This document shows positions 1-11,037 of a stretch of 64,000 bases of DNA, one piece after another. The position numbers were made by a program, and so were the translations under genes. Below the pieces are notes generated by a model, which saw only the letters and a program-made list of their open reading frames with translations, ran no database searches and was not told the origin of the DNA. How positions within the stretch are numbered: position 1 is the stretch's first letter; the number at the start of each line of letters is the position of its first letter. The stretch is taken from the NCBI GenBank assembly GCA_029255685.2, contig CM055312.2:3930649-3994648 (forward strand), given 5' to 3'. This DNA comes from Silene conica. Lineage: Eukaryota; Streptophyta; Magnoliopsida; Caryophyllales; Caryophyllaceae.

Positions 1-69
1 TAGTGTAGAAAGGGGACCACATAAATAGTGTTGGAGAGAGAGAAAAAGTGAGTATTTTGTGAGAGAAAA

Positions 70-125
70 CGTTATCCGTCACAAGCTTGCGACGGATAGT
101 GACGTTGCAAATAAGAATTTGTGTA
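70..125. repeat. GACGGAT palindromic dispersed repeat, copy 1
   Basis: A near-palindrome (TATCCGTCACAAGCTTGCGA followed by CGGATA) is followed by a tail ending CAAATAAGAATTTGTGTAA. The same core recurs near 757, 880, 17387, 17505, 29400-29455, 33345-33510 and 52628, with a related form near 46220. It is probably a MITE family; ends and target duplications could not be fixed. Confidence 0.5.
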
Positions 126-744
126 AGGGATTTAGATGACTTGACCCCTTTAATCTTTTTTCCTTGATTAATATTTACCACCTTTAGATCGTCATCAACA
201 ACTTTTGTACAGTGTGAACATGATCTCGAATCTCCGTTTTCTTCCCCTTTACTCTCTCTTTATTTAATTCCCTCTTCTTTTTATACTTCTATTTCAATTT
301 TTGTAGAACTATGTACTACTCCATACATGTACAATATGTACTTTTTAGGTGCTTAATTCATGAGTCGTTATTACATATTTACATTGTTTTATGGTAGGAT
401 TTCGAACACAATCGAGAAAGCAATTAACAGGTGTTGGGTCATACTCGGTAACAAATCTAAGATTTATCGTTAGAGTAACAAAAAATTCAAAAACGACAAA
501 TTACCAATAAAATAGAGTTCACAATAATCAGAAAATTCAAAAAATTTAACAAAAAAAAAATCTTAAATTTATAAATGTTCATGGAGCGACCACCCCGATT
601 ATTCCGATTATTCACTACCAGTTATAGTCTTAACTCTTAATAAATCATTGATCGATTATATTTTTCTTTTGTATGTCGTTGTTTCCTTCACGGTACAATA
701 CAGATTTATTCAAAGTACGGAGCATAATGTTTTCAATAGGTCTC

Positions 745-913
745 TCTTGTGACAGGTATTATCCGTTACAAGCTTGCGACTGGTCAAATACACAAACTTG
801 TTTAGATAAAAAGAAGTAAACGTGCATAGAGAACCCACAAATAGATTACAAATAGATTTTATTTGACCCGTTACAAATTTACGACAGATATTACCGTCAC
901 AAATAAGAATTTG
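745..913. repeat. GACGGAT dispersed repeat, copy 2
   Basis: Two inverted arms lie about 100 bp apart. The left arm reads ATTATCCGTTACAAGCTTGC, and the right arm carries ACAGATATTACCGTCACAAA and the AAGAATTTGTGTAA tail. It belongs to the same family as the copy near 70-125. Confidence 0.45.
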
Positions 914-1406
914 TGTAATGTTTTAGCTTCAATAATCAATATGATCATATGATTGAGATAAAAGTGTGACAGGAGTAGTCACAGGAATCCAATGACTTGA
1001 GAACTGTTTTTGCATTTGAATTCTCAGTTCCTTATGAAATAGGTTAATGAACAATGAAATCAACTTCAATTACTTTTTGATTTTTGAACAAGCCAATTCA
1101 ATTTCCAAATATTTGAAGAGTTGTTCTTATGTTTGAATTGTTGATCATTTATGAGACAATTTTAAACGACAAAATGTTCTCGAATATTGAATTTACAAGC
1201 GAAAATAAACAACATGCAGTTCAATATTGGTAGTATTTACGAGTCTAATAATGCAGGACTATATAAACGAACATTGTTAGAGAGCTGATAAAGAAAGTGT
1301 ATATTTGAACACATGCTAAAAGAAAGATATCGAACAAATTAAGTACATACGATAGCAAATTAATGCTCAAAATTAATTAGTAGTACGAACTAAGGACGAC
1401 TCAACA

Positions 1407-2660
1407 TTACAAGATCGAACCATTGGCTTTGGCAATGGCTCGATTTCTACCAACATGAGTAGTCTCATACACTGGTAACTCTTGACAATACCTATCACCA
1501 ACACCGATCTCTAACAAATTATCGAGCTCAAATAAATCCGAGCTACAACAACTTTCCTCATCACCGTCATCATCCTCATCCTCATCCTCGTCCTCATCCT
1601 CATCCTCAAAACCGTGCATTTTAACGTTATTATTATTTTTATTATTATTAATCCCTTGATCAACATTACTAATCACATTAACCTTAAACTCCTTCCTAAT
1701 TTGATTACTTCGATAATTCTTCAACAATTCCTTAGCAGCTTCCTCAACTCTCCTCTGCTTCTCCCTAATCTCCATCTGCAACTCCTCCTCCTCGCCACGG
1801 CCGCAAACATCCATCCTCGAAACGGTGTCGTTATACACCGACTTCTCCCCTGTCTCGTCGACGACAACACTCACTGGACAAAACCTAACCGACCGCCGCT
1901 CGTACCTTCCAGCCGACGACGGCGTTTTGCTCAAACACGACCTAGAATACGACGAAGCCGACGACGGAACCGACGCCGATTTCATTGTCGCCGTGACTGC
2001 CGCCCCTGACGGCGGCGATACCTTCGATTTCTTCGAATTTCCGGAATTAAACAACGAATTAAGGAAACTCGCGATTTTTCCTCCAGGCGAAATCGGCTGC
2101 TTCACCTTCTTCAAATCTGCGTATAATTTCAACGCGTGTTGTAATTTACCATCCTTTTTACTCTTCTTCGCTTTCGCCTTCGCCGCCGCCGTGTTCTCGC
2201 CGGAGTAACTTTTCCGTATATACTCCGACGTGTTCTCCACCGTGTTCGTTGCCGTACGAATCGGTTTTAAGCTCGGAACCTTCGCCGACATTCTCGCCGG
2301 AACTCCGTACACCGATTCCGTATCCGACGACGAAAATCCGCCTATACAGGAGCTAGAATCAGAGGAGCTAGTCGACGATGATGAATACACCGGTCGTCGA
2401 TAATTTGCGGTTTCCGGCATTGAATTACGCCGAAACTTGATGTTTTTCTCCTTTTCCTTTTCCTTCTCCTTCTCCTTATCGATCCACTGCTCTAAAACGT
2501 AACGATCAACACGACGTCTATCGATTCTGGACTTATCGTCGTCAAAAGAGCGGTAAATTTGTTCCAGAAGAGATGAAGAGAATGAAGGATAATTAGTATT
2601 ATTATTGTTAATATTGTGATTATTATGATGATTATAATGATGAATGTGGTTAGAATTCAT
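1407..2660 (-). CDS. BG1L: BIG GRAIN 1-like protein (BG1 family)
   Basis: Single-exon gene of 417 residues. Recognisable BG1-family blocks, in order, are SFSSSLLEQIYRSFDDD (about 26-42), a stretch around KLQHALKLYADLKKVKQPIS leading into GGKIASFLNSLF (about 174-206), SRSCLSKTPSS, RRSVRFCPVSVVVDE, an acidic E/D run coded by a GAn microsatellite (about 352-368), and a C-terminus with SSDLFELDNLLEIG and ELPVYETT. The N-terminus is rich in His and Asn and includes a KE repeat. No signal peptide or membrane segment is visible. Rice BG1 is described as a plasma-membrane-associated positive regulator of auxin response and grain size; here that role is inferred from family membership only. The ATG at 2660 precedes the conserved block and no better start is seen. 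It is compact, intronless and apparently intact. Confidence 0.9.
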   Translation of the reverse strand: MNSNHIHHYNHHNNHNINNNNTNYPSFSSSLLEQIYRSFDDDKSRIDRRRVDRYVLEQWIDKEKEKEKEKEKNIKFRRNSMPETANYRRPVYSSSSTSSSDSSSCIGGFSSSDTESVYGVPARMSAKVPSLKPIRTATNTVENTSEYIRKSYSGENTAAAKAKAKKSKKDGKLQHALKLYADLKKVKQPISPGGKIASFLNSLFNSGNSKKSKVSPPSGAAVTATMKSASVPSSASSYSRSCLSKTPSSAGRYERRSVRFCPVSVVVDETGEKSVYNDTVSRMDVCGRGEEEELQMEIREKQRRVEEAAKELLKNYRSNQIRKEFKVNVISNVDQGINNNKNNNNVKMHGFEDEDEDEDEDEDDDGDEESCCSSDLFELDNLLEIGVGDRYCQELPVYETTHVGRNRAIAKANGSIL

Positions 2661-2903
2661 GGTGAAATTGTCCGCAATATGTGAAAATGTGGAGAGAAAT
2701 GATATTGTTGAAGAAGATGATAGAGGAGAGAGAATGTGTGGAGGGAGTGAAGAAGAGACAGTAATGAAAGCCTAATTCCACGCCTGGGATTTTGAAGATG
2801 ACAAATTTAACACACACGCACTGTTTTTGTTTTTTAGAGAGAGAAGGAGTGAGCGAGAATTGTTGAGAAACTAGAGAGTGGAGTGTCAATGAAGTGAGGT
2901 GAC

Positions 2904-2914
2904 TCTTATAAAGA
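2904..2914 (-). promoter_or_regulatory. Possible TATA box of the BG1-like gene
   Basis: On the minus strand CTTTATAAGAG lies about 245 bp upstream of the ATG. A CT-rich stretch that looks like a 5' UTR follows it. This is a positional inference; no transcript start can be seen. Confidence 0.35.
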
Positions 2915-4042
2915 TCGTATATACGGAGGACGGGTGGGTATCGGTTCGGATCATCGGTCTTATTTACGGTTCAATTATATTTTTCCTTTATTTCGGTTAC
3001 TTATTATCGTTATATTGAACTAATTTAGTTTCAGGTAACAAATAATTTGAATGAAAGGAGTATTTAATTTGATGTATTTATACCGCTAATATATTTTGTG
3101 ATTTAGAATCACAGCTTATAATTCCTTATTATCTGATTTTGTATATACTAGTTTTTGTGTTCGTGTGTTGCACGGATATCGAAATAAGTTGCAATTATAG
3201 TGTCTTGTACTACTTATTTTAGTGGTAAAACATTAATCGTGCGTTTAATATTTGAGATACTATTCTTTTAGATTTCAGTCAGTTACTAACTTAACGTCAT
3301 GTCTATATTGAAAAGAAGTAGAGAATTCTTTATTTAGTTGGGAACTGGTATGGGAGAAATGGTAAAAAAACGAACGGTTCCAAATAATACAACTGAAACG
3401 ATATAATAGAGTTAATTGTGTTACAATCATGAAAAAATAGGTCAATTATTTGTTAATATTATAATATTGACTTGACAGATACTCACTTCATACTTATCCA
3501 TTGTTTCAACATTCCATTTTCGTACAATTAAATCAAATTTTTTCCTTTCATACTCGGTAAAATAATTGACATTAATTAATATCTTCATCTAATTCTTATA
3601 ATTACAATGATACAATTGCAACTAAAACTCTACATTACGACATCTTTTTATACACAACCATAATTATTTCCAAGAATACCGACACAAAAAACACTATAAA
3701 GTCATTCCACACTAAAATTTATTTCCCTACTTATTGATTGAATTGGAGAGAGTATAACATTGTTTAGTTTTGTGATTTATATTTCACAAATGATATATGT
3801 ATTCTTCCCTAATACGAGTTATATTTCAAGTTATAATAATAACGTATAAGTATTTATATTAGTATAATATACAGAGTACTCGTACTTTTCCAGTAGATCG
3901 TAGTATAAAAAATAAAATATTACTCATATATAGGAATTAGAATTAATAATTTGCTTTTTTTTTTGCACTATCTAAGTAGTTTTATTTGAAGCAGTTATGA
4001 TTATGTATTTAATTAGGGACTTGTTTGATAAACAACTTATTA
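2915..4042. other. Intergenic, upstream of the BG1-like gene
   Basis: AT-rich and without a coding region. It contains a Helitron-type 3' terminus at 3148; otherwise nothing is recognised. Confidence 0.55.
3148..3178 (-). mobile_element. Probable Helitron 3' terminus (minus strand)
   Basis: On the minus strand the sequence ends ...AACACAAAAACTAG followed by T, preceded by a short imperfect hairpin (CCGTG/CACG). It resembles the 3' end of the complete Helitron at 17786-18987. The matching 5' TC end was not located. Confidence 0.35.
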
Positions 4043-4368
4043 GAGCAACTCCAATGGTTGAATTTAAGGACCTGCTTGCAATTATTGTAAATATTCAAGC
4101 AGTAGGTTCACCATTAGAGTGTTGAAATACAACCCTGCTTATACACATGTGTAGCTTTGTTAAGCTACATGCTTGAAAAAAATTAGAAATTAAAAAACAA
4201 TAAGATAAAATTATATTTATTATATTTATTTGTTATGTGGGCCCTTTTAAGCTAGATTTGTTGTAGTTTACCATTGGAGGACATTGTAACTTAAAAGTAT
4301 TGTTGCTTAAAAAAAACAATGTGGCAAGCCAAGCTACAAGCCCTTGTTGCTCGTCATTGGAGTTGCTC
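4043..4368. mobile_element. PIF/Harbinger-type MITE, GAGCAACTCCAATGG family, copy 1
   Basis: The terminal inverted repeats are GAGCAACTCCAATGG at the left and CATTGGAGTTGCTC at the right. TTA sits directly outside both ends (4040-4042 and 4369-4371), fitting a 3-bp PIF/Harbinger target duplication. It is 326 bp long with no coding capacity. A second copy lies at 12725-12996. Confidence 0.75.
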
Positions 4369-4371
4369 TTA

Positions 4372-5538
4372 GGTGAAATTATTAAATTACAGCCTTAATA
4401 GTAGATTGACTAATCAATCTATTAATTTCATGTATATGGTAAACCACAAATTCGCATAACATACTGTTCGATATTTAATATTTTTGAATATGCTGCCAAT
4501 AAGAGCATATTATAACAATATATTCAAATTATGCATGAAAACAATATAACTGTCCAATAATTTGCTAATACAGTTATACAGAACATAATATTATATAAAA
4601 TTATAAATCGGTTGTGAGTATTGCAAGTTTGCAACCGTGTTAAATAAGAGTTTGGGTAAAATGTATAATCACATTCTATGCTATCTACTTCATATTTAAT
4701 ACGAACACGAACACGAACACGAGTATTTTGTTAAACAGATAATACATTAGACGATTTGAATAATAAGTTTGAGTATTTCACATAATTAAATTTGTGTAAG
4801 GCATAATAATGTAGTAGACTTGAATACACATACTTTTTACTATGTATGTCTAGTATATATGATACACAACATTATTATGAGATACGTTGTTGTAAACAGT
4901 ATACAAATCCAGGATAATTGGAGATACATTGTTTCCTTGTCTGCCTCCCAAGATCGATTTTGTAATAATGTTTTGCAACTTTAAAACTGCCTTTTCTATT
5001 AATCGAATTGCAAAATCAATTTCTCACCACCAATTTTCTAAACAAAAACTCCTTTTGAATACTTTAATTTATCGGACATTCAATTTTATTTTAAATAAAA
5101 TACGACACGGTGACATTTGTTAAATTGAACTATTGCAGTTACCCCATTTGTCTTTTTTATTCGTTATATTTCATTTTAATCTTTTGAAATGTTAATTTGG
5201 TTTTCAAATTAACATAACGAGTTTTACATAATTAAACATACGTATCTACGCTTAGCTTACATGATTGAGCATATTAACTTTTATAATTATGTGAAAGATG
5301 ACAGGTACATTTATTTGAAAAACCGTTTTACATAAAAACACTTTACGTGAGACGAAATATGAGTTATTATAAATTTTGAAAACGACCTAAGTGTATAAAA
5401 TTTTGGGTAGGAGAGCATATTATTAGCTGGCGGGAGTCATGTAGTTAGACAATAAGTAGGGAAATTAGACATGAAATTATTAATTGTTTTACCCACCAAG
5501 CTACCCACTTCTCGGGTTTCCCATTACATGACTTCCAT
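4372..5538. other. Intergenic, AT-rich
   Basis: No coding region or recognised repeat. The 64-codon open frame near 4929-5123 has no family resemblance and is probably chance. Confidence 0.5.
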
Positions 5539-5541
5539 TTA

Positions 5542-5742
5542 GGTTTTTTTTTTTAGGCTAAAGCGAGCTTAACTAAATTAATAAAATATAGTTTAATTGA
5601 ATTAAATTGAGTGAAATTGAAGTGAAGTGAATATAATTGAATTTAAAGTTAATTTTGTGAAATGATTAACTAAATATAATTGATTGAACGTAAATAAAAC
5701 TTAACGGAAATAAGCTGAAATTAAGCCAAAAAGTACAGAGTC
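5542..5742 (-). mobile_element. GGCCCTGTTCTTT-family MITE, reverse copy
   Basis: On the minus strand it follows the same body as the copies at 6595, 27292 and 27886: TGGCTTAATTTCAGC near one end and TTATTTACGTTCAATCAATT inside. TTA flanks both sides (5539-5541, 5743-5745). The left terminus has degraded into a T run. A 3-bp TTA/TAA duplication suggests PIF/Harbinger mobilisation. Confidence 0.7.
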
Positions 5743-5745
5743 TTA

Positions 5746-6440
5746 CCTGTCTTTCCCTTAATCAAAATCGTTAATACTTGACCATATGTGGTGTTCAGTT
5801 GATTAAAACACAAACGAACTACTCGTCTACTCGTCGGTCGATTGAGATTATACATTATTGACTTAGAGTCTATCATTCTAGTAAAAACGTGTTTAATCTA
5901 TCATATATTTATACGTGGTGCATGTGCATGCAAACTTCCACGTATGTCTACGTTCTTGTAAAAATGTAAAATGCTGATTTTTTTTATAAAGAAGATAGCA
6001 ATAGTTCTATTTCAGTATTACGGTAAATACAAGGATAATGAGGTATCGGAGTGTAAGCGTAAATAACGGGTTAGTTCAAATTAATATGATCACATGCAGA
6101 ATTGCACAAAGGCATTGCTTTACTTTGCTTTGTTGGCTTATTGATGTCTACTAGTGATATAAATGCAGAGTTTAAAAGTTGAATTGAGATTAACGTTTAA
6201 TTTGAAGAATGAGCAAATACTTTAAAACACTTTTTCCCAACAAACAATTACTAATGGAGATCTTTTAACGAGCTTTCGTTATCACCTCAGGATTTCTGTT
6301 GAAATTTCCATTACAAACAATAGGTCACACACTAATAATAATAAAAAGTAAAATACTACATACACAATATATTCCATATCCATTTTCGTCCATACAAATC
6401 TCTTTTCAAATTATAAAATACTCAAATTGTTTTTTTAAGA
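5746..6440. other. Intergenic, AT-rich
   Basis: No coding sequence or clear repeat was recognised in this stretch. Confidence 0.5.
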
Positions 6441-6594
6441 TCGGTCTTTCTAATGGGTGTCCTTAGAGCGCACACCTAATGGTAAAATTCACAAGATATT
6501 CTCACTAATTAGGGTAAAGTGAGTTTATCCTTGAATATCTCATGAGAATATCTTATAAATATTTCCACATTAGGGTGACTAATGTGTGCTCTAA
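6441..6594. mobile_element. CTAAGG-type inverted-repeat MITE, truncated copy
   Basis: The left arm (CGGTCTTTCTAATGGGTGTC then CTTAGAGCGCACAC) pairs with GTGTGCTCTAAG at the right. The interior shares AAGATATTCTCACTAATTA and ATGAGAATATCTTA with the fuller copy at 36208-36397. The outer part of the right arm is missing where the next MITE begins. Confidence 0.6.
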
Positions 6595-6820
6595 GGCCCT
6601 GTTCTTTCTGGCTTAATTTCAGCTCTTTTCAATTTTGTTGGGTTGTATTTCGTTATGTTTTATTTACGTTCAATCAATTATGTTAAGTTAATCTCTTCAC
6701 AAAATTAACTTTTAGTTTAACTAAATTCACTTCACCTCCGTTCCACTCAATTTAGTTTAATTAAGCTCTACTACAATTAATTAATTCAGTTCAGCTCGTT
6801 TCAGCCGAAAAGAACAGGGC
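6595..6820 (+). mobile_element. GGCCCTGTTCTTT-family MITE
   Basis: It begins GGCCCTGTTCTTTCTGGCTT and ends AGCCGAAAAGAACAGGGC, an imperfect terminal inverted repeat of about 18 bp. TAA precedes it, but the expected TAA on the right is absent, possibly overwritten by the neighbouring element that starts GCGGATCTAGG. Confidence 0.7.
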
Positions 6821-7292
6821 GGATCTAGGTAGGGGTCGGGGGGCATGTGCACCTCATGAATTTTCGAAAATATTTTTTTATAAGTATCTAAATTAGACAA
6901 TAAGTTTTTATGACATAGTTGGTAGATGTATTGAGTTTCGTTTTGGAGATATGGCGTTCGAGAACCCTTAACCTCAAATGAGGTACCAAGTTCTAAATCA
7001 TTGAACCACTTACACTTGTTTATTAAATCAAATACTAAAATGTGTTATATTCTATAAAAAGATATTATTTTTACATATATTTAGAATTTAAAATATTTTA
7101 GAGAAAATATTACTTTTTAAAAAAGATATCGATAAAACCAATTTTTTTTTTTCATTCTTTTACCTATATAATAACTACTTTCGGGAAAAAAAGTTCAAAA
7201 GACAAAAAATATTGTCTTAAATATGCGTAAATAATAAAGCGTCAATTTTTTTTTTAGAGCCCCCTAATACTAAATTATTCCTAGGTCCGCTA
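6819..7292. mobile_element. GCGGATCTAGG inverted-repeat element
   Basis: GCGGATCTAGG at the left is inverted at the right as CCTAGGTCCGC, with GGGGGC/GCCCCC just inside each end. Plant genomes often carry repeats starting CAGTGGCGGATCTAGG; the outer bases are lost here. A lone CAGTGGCGGATCTTGG stub occurs at 12603. A tRNA-like stretch (TAGTTGGTAGATG, then GCGTTCGAGAACCC) lies near 6915-6975. Confidence 0.45.
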
Positions 7293-7387
7293 CGGCTACA
7301 TATGAGTTTTCTCTACTATGTATCCTTGATAATATAAGATCCTAATTTACGTCATTTGGCATATCTACATTATTTAATATGCGCAGG

Positions 7388-7560
7388 TAAAAGAATATTG
7401 AGAATATTCTTATTCATTGTACTTGCATATAGTAGTAATGATACTAATAAGTAGGAGTTATAGTAGGAGTTATTGTACATACGTTACTCTTGCTTAGTTT
7501 GCACTAGTTTTTGTATATATATTAAACATTAGTATAATGAGAAGTATTGAGTTTTCCCTC
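7388..7560 (+). repeat. 5' LTR of the copia element, 3'-truncated
   Basis: By eye it is identical to the first 173 bases of the 3' LTR. It stops at GTTTTCCCTC, 28 bp short of the full LTR end. Confidence 0.92.
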
Positions 7561-7661
7561 TAGTTAACATCCGAACAGAGGGGAAATCGTTAGTTGGGCT
7601 GCCGGATGGACGAAACATTGAAGCTTTTGAACATGGAGAAGTCAGACTTGGCAAAAACTTT

Positions 7662-10600
7662 GTGTTGAAGGACGTTTTATTTGTTCCGTCATTGACTTGC
7701 AATTTAATTTCAGTTCAGCAATTGATAAGAGAAACAAATTGTTTAATAACATTTCATTCCGATCATTGTGTAATGCAGGACCGGTCTATGAGGACGGTGA
7801 TTGGGAAGAGTGAAAAACAAGATGGGGTGTATGTTTTTCGTGGATTTGAGAAGCAGACAGTGGCAAAAATGGTGAAGCAGGAGGATGCTCGACTTTGGCA
7901 CAAGCGGTTAGGTCATCCGTCAAACAATATTTTATCTCGTTTTTCCCCTCTAGTTAATGGCAATTTAACTTTGGATTCCGATTACGTTTGTGACCCTTGT
8001 TGTCGCGCAAAACAAACACGCTTGAATTTTGGATTGAATAATAAAAGGTGTAATGTCCTTTTTGGTCTGATTCATTGTGATATATGGGGTAAATACCGTG
8101 TTGCTAGTCTATCAAGGGCTCACTATTTCTTGACCATAGTCGATGACCATAGTAGAGCGGTGTGGGTCTATTTAATGAAAGAAAAGAGCGAAGCCGGTGA
8201 ATTGATGCGAGTTTTTTGTCAAATGGTGAGAACTCAATTTAATAAAGAAATTAAAATCATTCAAAGTGACAATGGAACCGAGCTATTATCTGGACCTATG
8301 AAATATTATTATGAGGAAAAGGGAATCATTTTTCGAACTAGTAATACTGACACCCCCCAACAAAATGGAAGGGTAGAGCGAAAACATCGACACATTCTAG
8401 AAAAGGCGAGAGCTCTACGGTTTCAAGCCGATTTGCCATTACAATTTTGGGGGGAATGTGCTATGACAGCGGCCTATCTCATTAACCGTACTCCTAGTCG
8501 TTTACTTGAGGGACGGACACCATATGAGCTTCTTTATAATGAAAAACCGGATTTAAGTGGTCTTAAAATACTCGGATGTCTTTGCTATGTACATAACAAA
8601 GATAAACCGCGAGACAAGTTCGATGAGCGTGGGAAACGGTGTATGTTTATAGGTTATCCTCACAACAAAAAAGGATGGAAAGTGTACGATTTGAGAGATA
8701 AAAAAGTTTTTGTTTCACGGGACGTTAAATTTTATGAACATGTGTTTCCTTTTGACAAAATTGGTAGCATTGAGAAAAATCAAAACAATTGCAATAAAAA
8801 TACTACACTTCATTCTTTGGGCCTGGAAACTTGGGAAGCAAATGAGTGTACAGAGGAGGATGAAATAAATGAAGTAAGGGGGAGTGAAAGTGGAAGTAAT
8901 GAAGTCTTACATGATAGCGTAAAAATTGGTTCACCTTGCACACCTGAATTCGAAAATACAGACGAACATATTCCTGTTTTGGAGAGTATAGAGCAGCATA
9001 TTTCTGAACCTCCTGCATCAAACCATGATGAAGTAAATAGCATAGGTGCAGATGCGCAGGAAGTTGCCGAGACAGAGAGACTAGGCAGGGGTGCTAGGGA
9101 GCGTTTTGAACCAGCCTGGAAGCGTGATTATTATTGCAAATCCACGCGAATCGTACATCCCATCGGCCTTGATCACTCAGCTCTATCATCGTTCCCAAAG
9201 GAAGGTACTCGTTACCCTATGGTTAACTATGTTATTAGCAATTGTTTTTCTAACTCTCACAGGTTGTATATGGCCAAAATTGATGAGATAAAGGAACCAA
9301 CACATTACCATGAGGCAGCAAAAGATGAAAATTGGAGAGAGGCCATGAGGAAGGAGATTGCTGCCCTTGAGAGTAACGGGACTTGGAAGGTTGTGGATTT
9401 GCCACAAGGAAAGCAACCCATTGGATGCAAATGGGTGTATAAGGTCAAGTATAAAGCAGACGGAAGCATCGAACGATACAAGGCTAGGTTGGTTGCTCAA
9501 GGTTTTACCCAAGTTGAAGGAGTAGACTATCACGAAACATATGCGCCGGTTGCAAAGATGACGAGTGTAAGGTGTTTATTGGCCGTAGCAGTTACAAAAA
9601 ATTGGTTGATCGAGCAATTGGATGTAAACAACGCCTTTTTGCACGGTGATTTAGATGAAGAGGTCTACATGAAAGTTCCGCAAGGCTTCGATGCAAAAGG
9701 AAAGAATAAGGCGTGTAAGTTACTCAAGTCGCTATACGGATTGAAACAAGCTTCTAGGAATTGGTTCGCCAAATTCACTAATTCTTTGAAGAGGTACGGT
9801 TTTGTCCAATCGTTGGCTGATTACTGGCTTTTTACATACAATACAAACGGAATTTTCATTGGAGTATTAGTTTATGTTGACGATATGATCGTAGTCAGTA
9901 ACAACAATTCAGCATGTGTGACATTTAAATCCTTTTTAAACTCCACCTTCGGGATAAAAGAGTTGGGCAAGCTCAAATTCTTTCTTGGGATAGAAGTTGA
10001 TCAAGGAAGACAAGGTTTGTTTTTAAATCAGCGGAAATACGCCTTGGGGATTATTGATGAAACGAGGATGAGAGGGGCCAAGCCGGCTCACACTCCGATA
10101 CAGCAGCACCATGAATTGGCTTTGGCGAAAGGGGATGTGCTGAAAGATGTTATGAAATACAGAAGAGTCGTGGGGCAGCTTGTATACCTTACAATAACAA
10201 GACCTGACCTTGTGTACGCCGTCCACATTCTTTCACAATTCGTTCACGAGCCACGAAAAGAACATTGGGATGCGGCATTGAGAGTGGTTCGATACATTAA
10301 AATGAATCCGAGCAAGGGCATAATCATAGACAAGAATTGCGACTTGCAATTACGAGGATACTGCGATTCGGATTATTCAAGCTGTCCCATTACAAGGCGG
10401 TCAATTAGTGGTTACTTTGTGGCACTCGGGAAAACACCAATATCGTGGCGGACGAAGAAGCAGGCCACCGTGTCCAAATCAACGGCAGAGGCAGAATACC
10501 GAGCCATGTCCGCCGTTACGAGTGAGTTAATTTGGTTACGGGCTTTACTTGCCTCATTGGGTGTGTTTCATACACAACCAATGCAATTGTTTTGCGATAA

Positions 10601-10829
10601 CCAAGCCGCATTACATATTGCAAAGAATCCCGTATTTCACGATCGAACTAAGCATATCGAAATAGATTGTCATTTCATACGACAATATTTGGTGGATAAA
10701 TCAATCACTACATCACACGTTCGCAGTAAAGAGCAAATCGCCGACTTGTTCACAAAGGCTCTTGGAGGGGAGACATTCCGCTATTTAGAGGGCAAGTTGG
10801 GACTTGGTTTACCAAGTGCTCCAACTTGA
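7662..10829 (+). CDS. Copia pol polyprotein (integrase, reverse transcriptase, RNase H)
   Basis: 1055-codon open frame without stops. In order: end of the protease/GAG-pre-integrase region (VLKDVLFVPSLTCNLISV), integrase zinc finger H80/H85/C110/C113, integrase catalytic D140, D203 and E239 (DD35E spacing), a linker, reverse transcriptase from about WVYKVKYKADG (591) with LDVNNAFLHGDL and active site YVDD (738-741), then RNase H with DSDYSSCPITRRSISGY, STAEAEYRAMS and CDNQAALHIA. The family role is reverse transcription and integration of the element. The frame stays open upstream to 7551 and encodes LVGLPDGRN there, but lacks an upstream ATG. Position 7662 is a GTG, so no proper start exists: the N-terminal gag and protease were lost by deletion. 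Confidence 0.93.
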   Translation: MLKDVLFVPSLTCNLISVQQLIRETNCLITFHSDHCVMQDRSMRTVIGKSEKQDGVYVFRGFEKQTVAKMVKQEDARLWHKRLGHPSNNILSRFSPLVNGNLTLDSDYVCDPCCRAKQTRLNFGLNNKRCNVLFGLIHCDIWGKYRVASLSRAHYFLTIVDDHSRAVWVYLMKEKSEAGELMRVFCQMVRTQFNKEIKIIQSDNGTELLSGPMKYYYEEKGIIFRTSNTDTPQQNGRVERKHRHILEKARALRFQADLPLQFWGECAMTAAYLINRTPSRLLEGRTPYELLYNEKPDLSGLKILGCLCYVHNKDKPRDKFDERGKRCMFIGYPHNKKGWKVYDLRDKKVFVSRDVKFYEHVFPFDKIGSIEKNQNNCNKNTTLHSLGLETWEANECTEEDEINEVRGSESGSNEVLHDSVKIGSPCTPEFENTDEHIPVLESIEQHISEPPASNHDEVNSIGADAQEVAETERLGRGARERFEPAWKRDYYCKSTRIVHPIGLDHSALSSFPKEGTRYPMVNYVISNCFSNSHRLYMAKIDEIKEPTHYHEAAKDENWREAMRKEIAALESNGTWKVVDLPQGKQPIGCKWVYKVKYKADGSIERYKARLVAQGFTQVEGVDYHETYAPVAKMTSVRCLLAVAVTKNWLIEQLDVNNAFLHGDLDEEVYMKVPQGFDAKGKNKACKLLKSLYGLKQASRNWFAKFTNSLKRYGFVQSLADYWLFTYNTNGIFIGVLVYVDDMIVVSNNNSACVTFKSFLNSTFGIKELGKLKFFLGIEVDQGRQGLFLNQRKYALGIIDETRMRGAKPAHTPIQQHHELALAKGDVLKDVMKYRRVVGQLVYLTITRPDLVYAVHILSQFVHEPRKEHWDAALRVVRYIKMNPSKGIIIDKNCDLQLRGYCDSDYSSCPITRRSISGYFVALGKTPISWRTKKQATVSKSTAEAEYRAMSAVTSELIWLRALLASLGVFHTQPMQLFCDNQAALHIAKNPVFHDRTKHIEIDCHFIRQYLVDKSITTSHVRSKEQIADLFTKALGGETFRYLEGKLGLGLPSAPT

Positions 10830-10836
10830 GGGGGAG

Positions 10837-11037
10837 TAAAAGAATATTGAGAATATTCTTATTCATTGTACTTGCATATAGTAGTAATGATACTAATAAG
10901 TAGGAGTTATAGTAGGAGTTATTGTACATACGTTACTCTTGCTTAGTTTGCACTAGTTTTTGTATATATATTAAACATTAGTATAATGAGAAGTATTGAG
11001 TTTTCCCTCATCATCTCACTGTCTTTATTGTTTATCA
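10837..11037 (+). repeat. 3' LTR of the copia element
   Basis: 201 bp, starting TAAAAGAATATTGAG after the polypurine tract and ending TTTATCA. GCAGG follows. The LTR starts with TA rather than the usual TG, but both element borders agree on it. Confidence 0.9.

Larger units (their letters stand above)
1..1406. other. Intergenic, downstream of the BG1-like gene
   Basis: No coding region is seen. The stretch is AT-rich and holds two patches of the dispersed GACGGAT palindromic repeat, near 70-125 and 745-913. The rest is unannotated. Confidence 0.6.
7388..11037 (+). mobile_element. Ty1/copia LTR retrotransposon, gag-deleted
   Basis: Full 3' LTR 10837-11037 and a 5' LTR truncated to 7388-7560 appear identical over the 173 shared bases. 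GCAGG lies directly outside both ends (7383-7387, 11038-11042), a 5-bp target duplication. A polypurine tract (GAGGGGGAG) abuts the 3' LTR. The last 28 bases of the 5' LTR, the primer-binding site, gag and most of protease are missing, so coding sequence starts right at the LTR. The near-identity of LTRs and intact pol frame indicate a recent insertion. The missing part means it could move only with help in trans. Confidence 0.93.

Noticed and set aside
1614..2208. Two plus-strand open frames opposite the BG1-like gene
   Set aside because: They are antisense shadows of the GC-richer coding exon and have no recognisable domain.
8803..10226. Several minus- and plus-strand frames within copia pol
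   Set aside because: They overlap the long pol frame, which has all the catalytic motifs.
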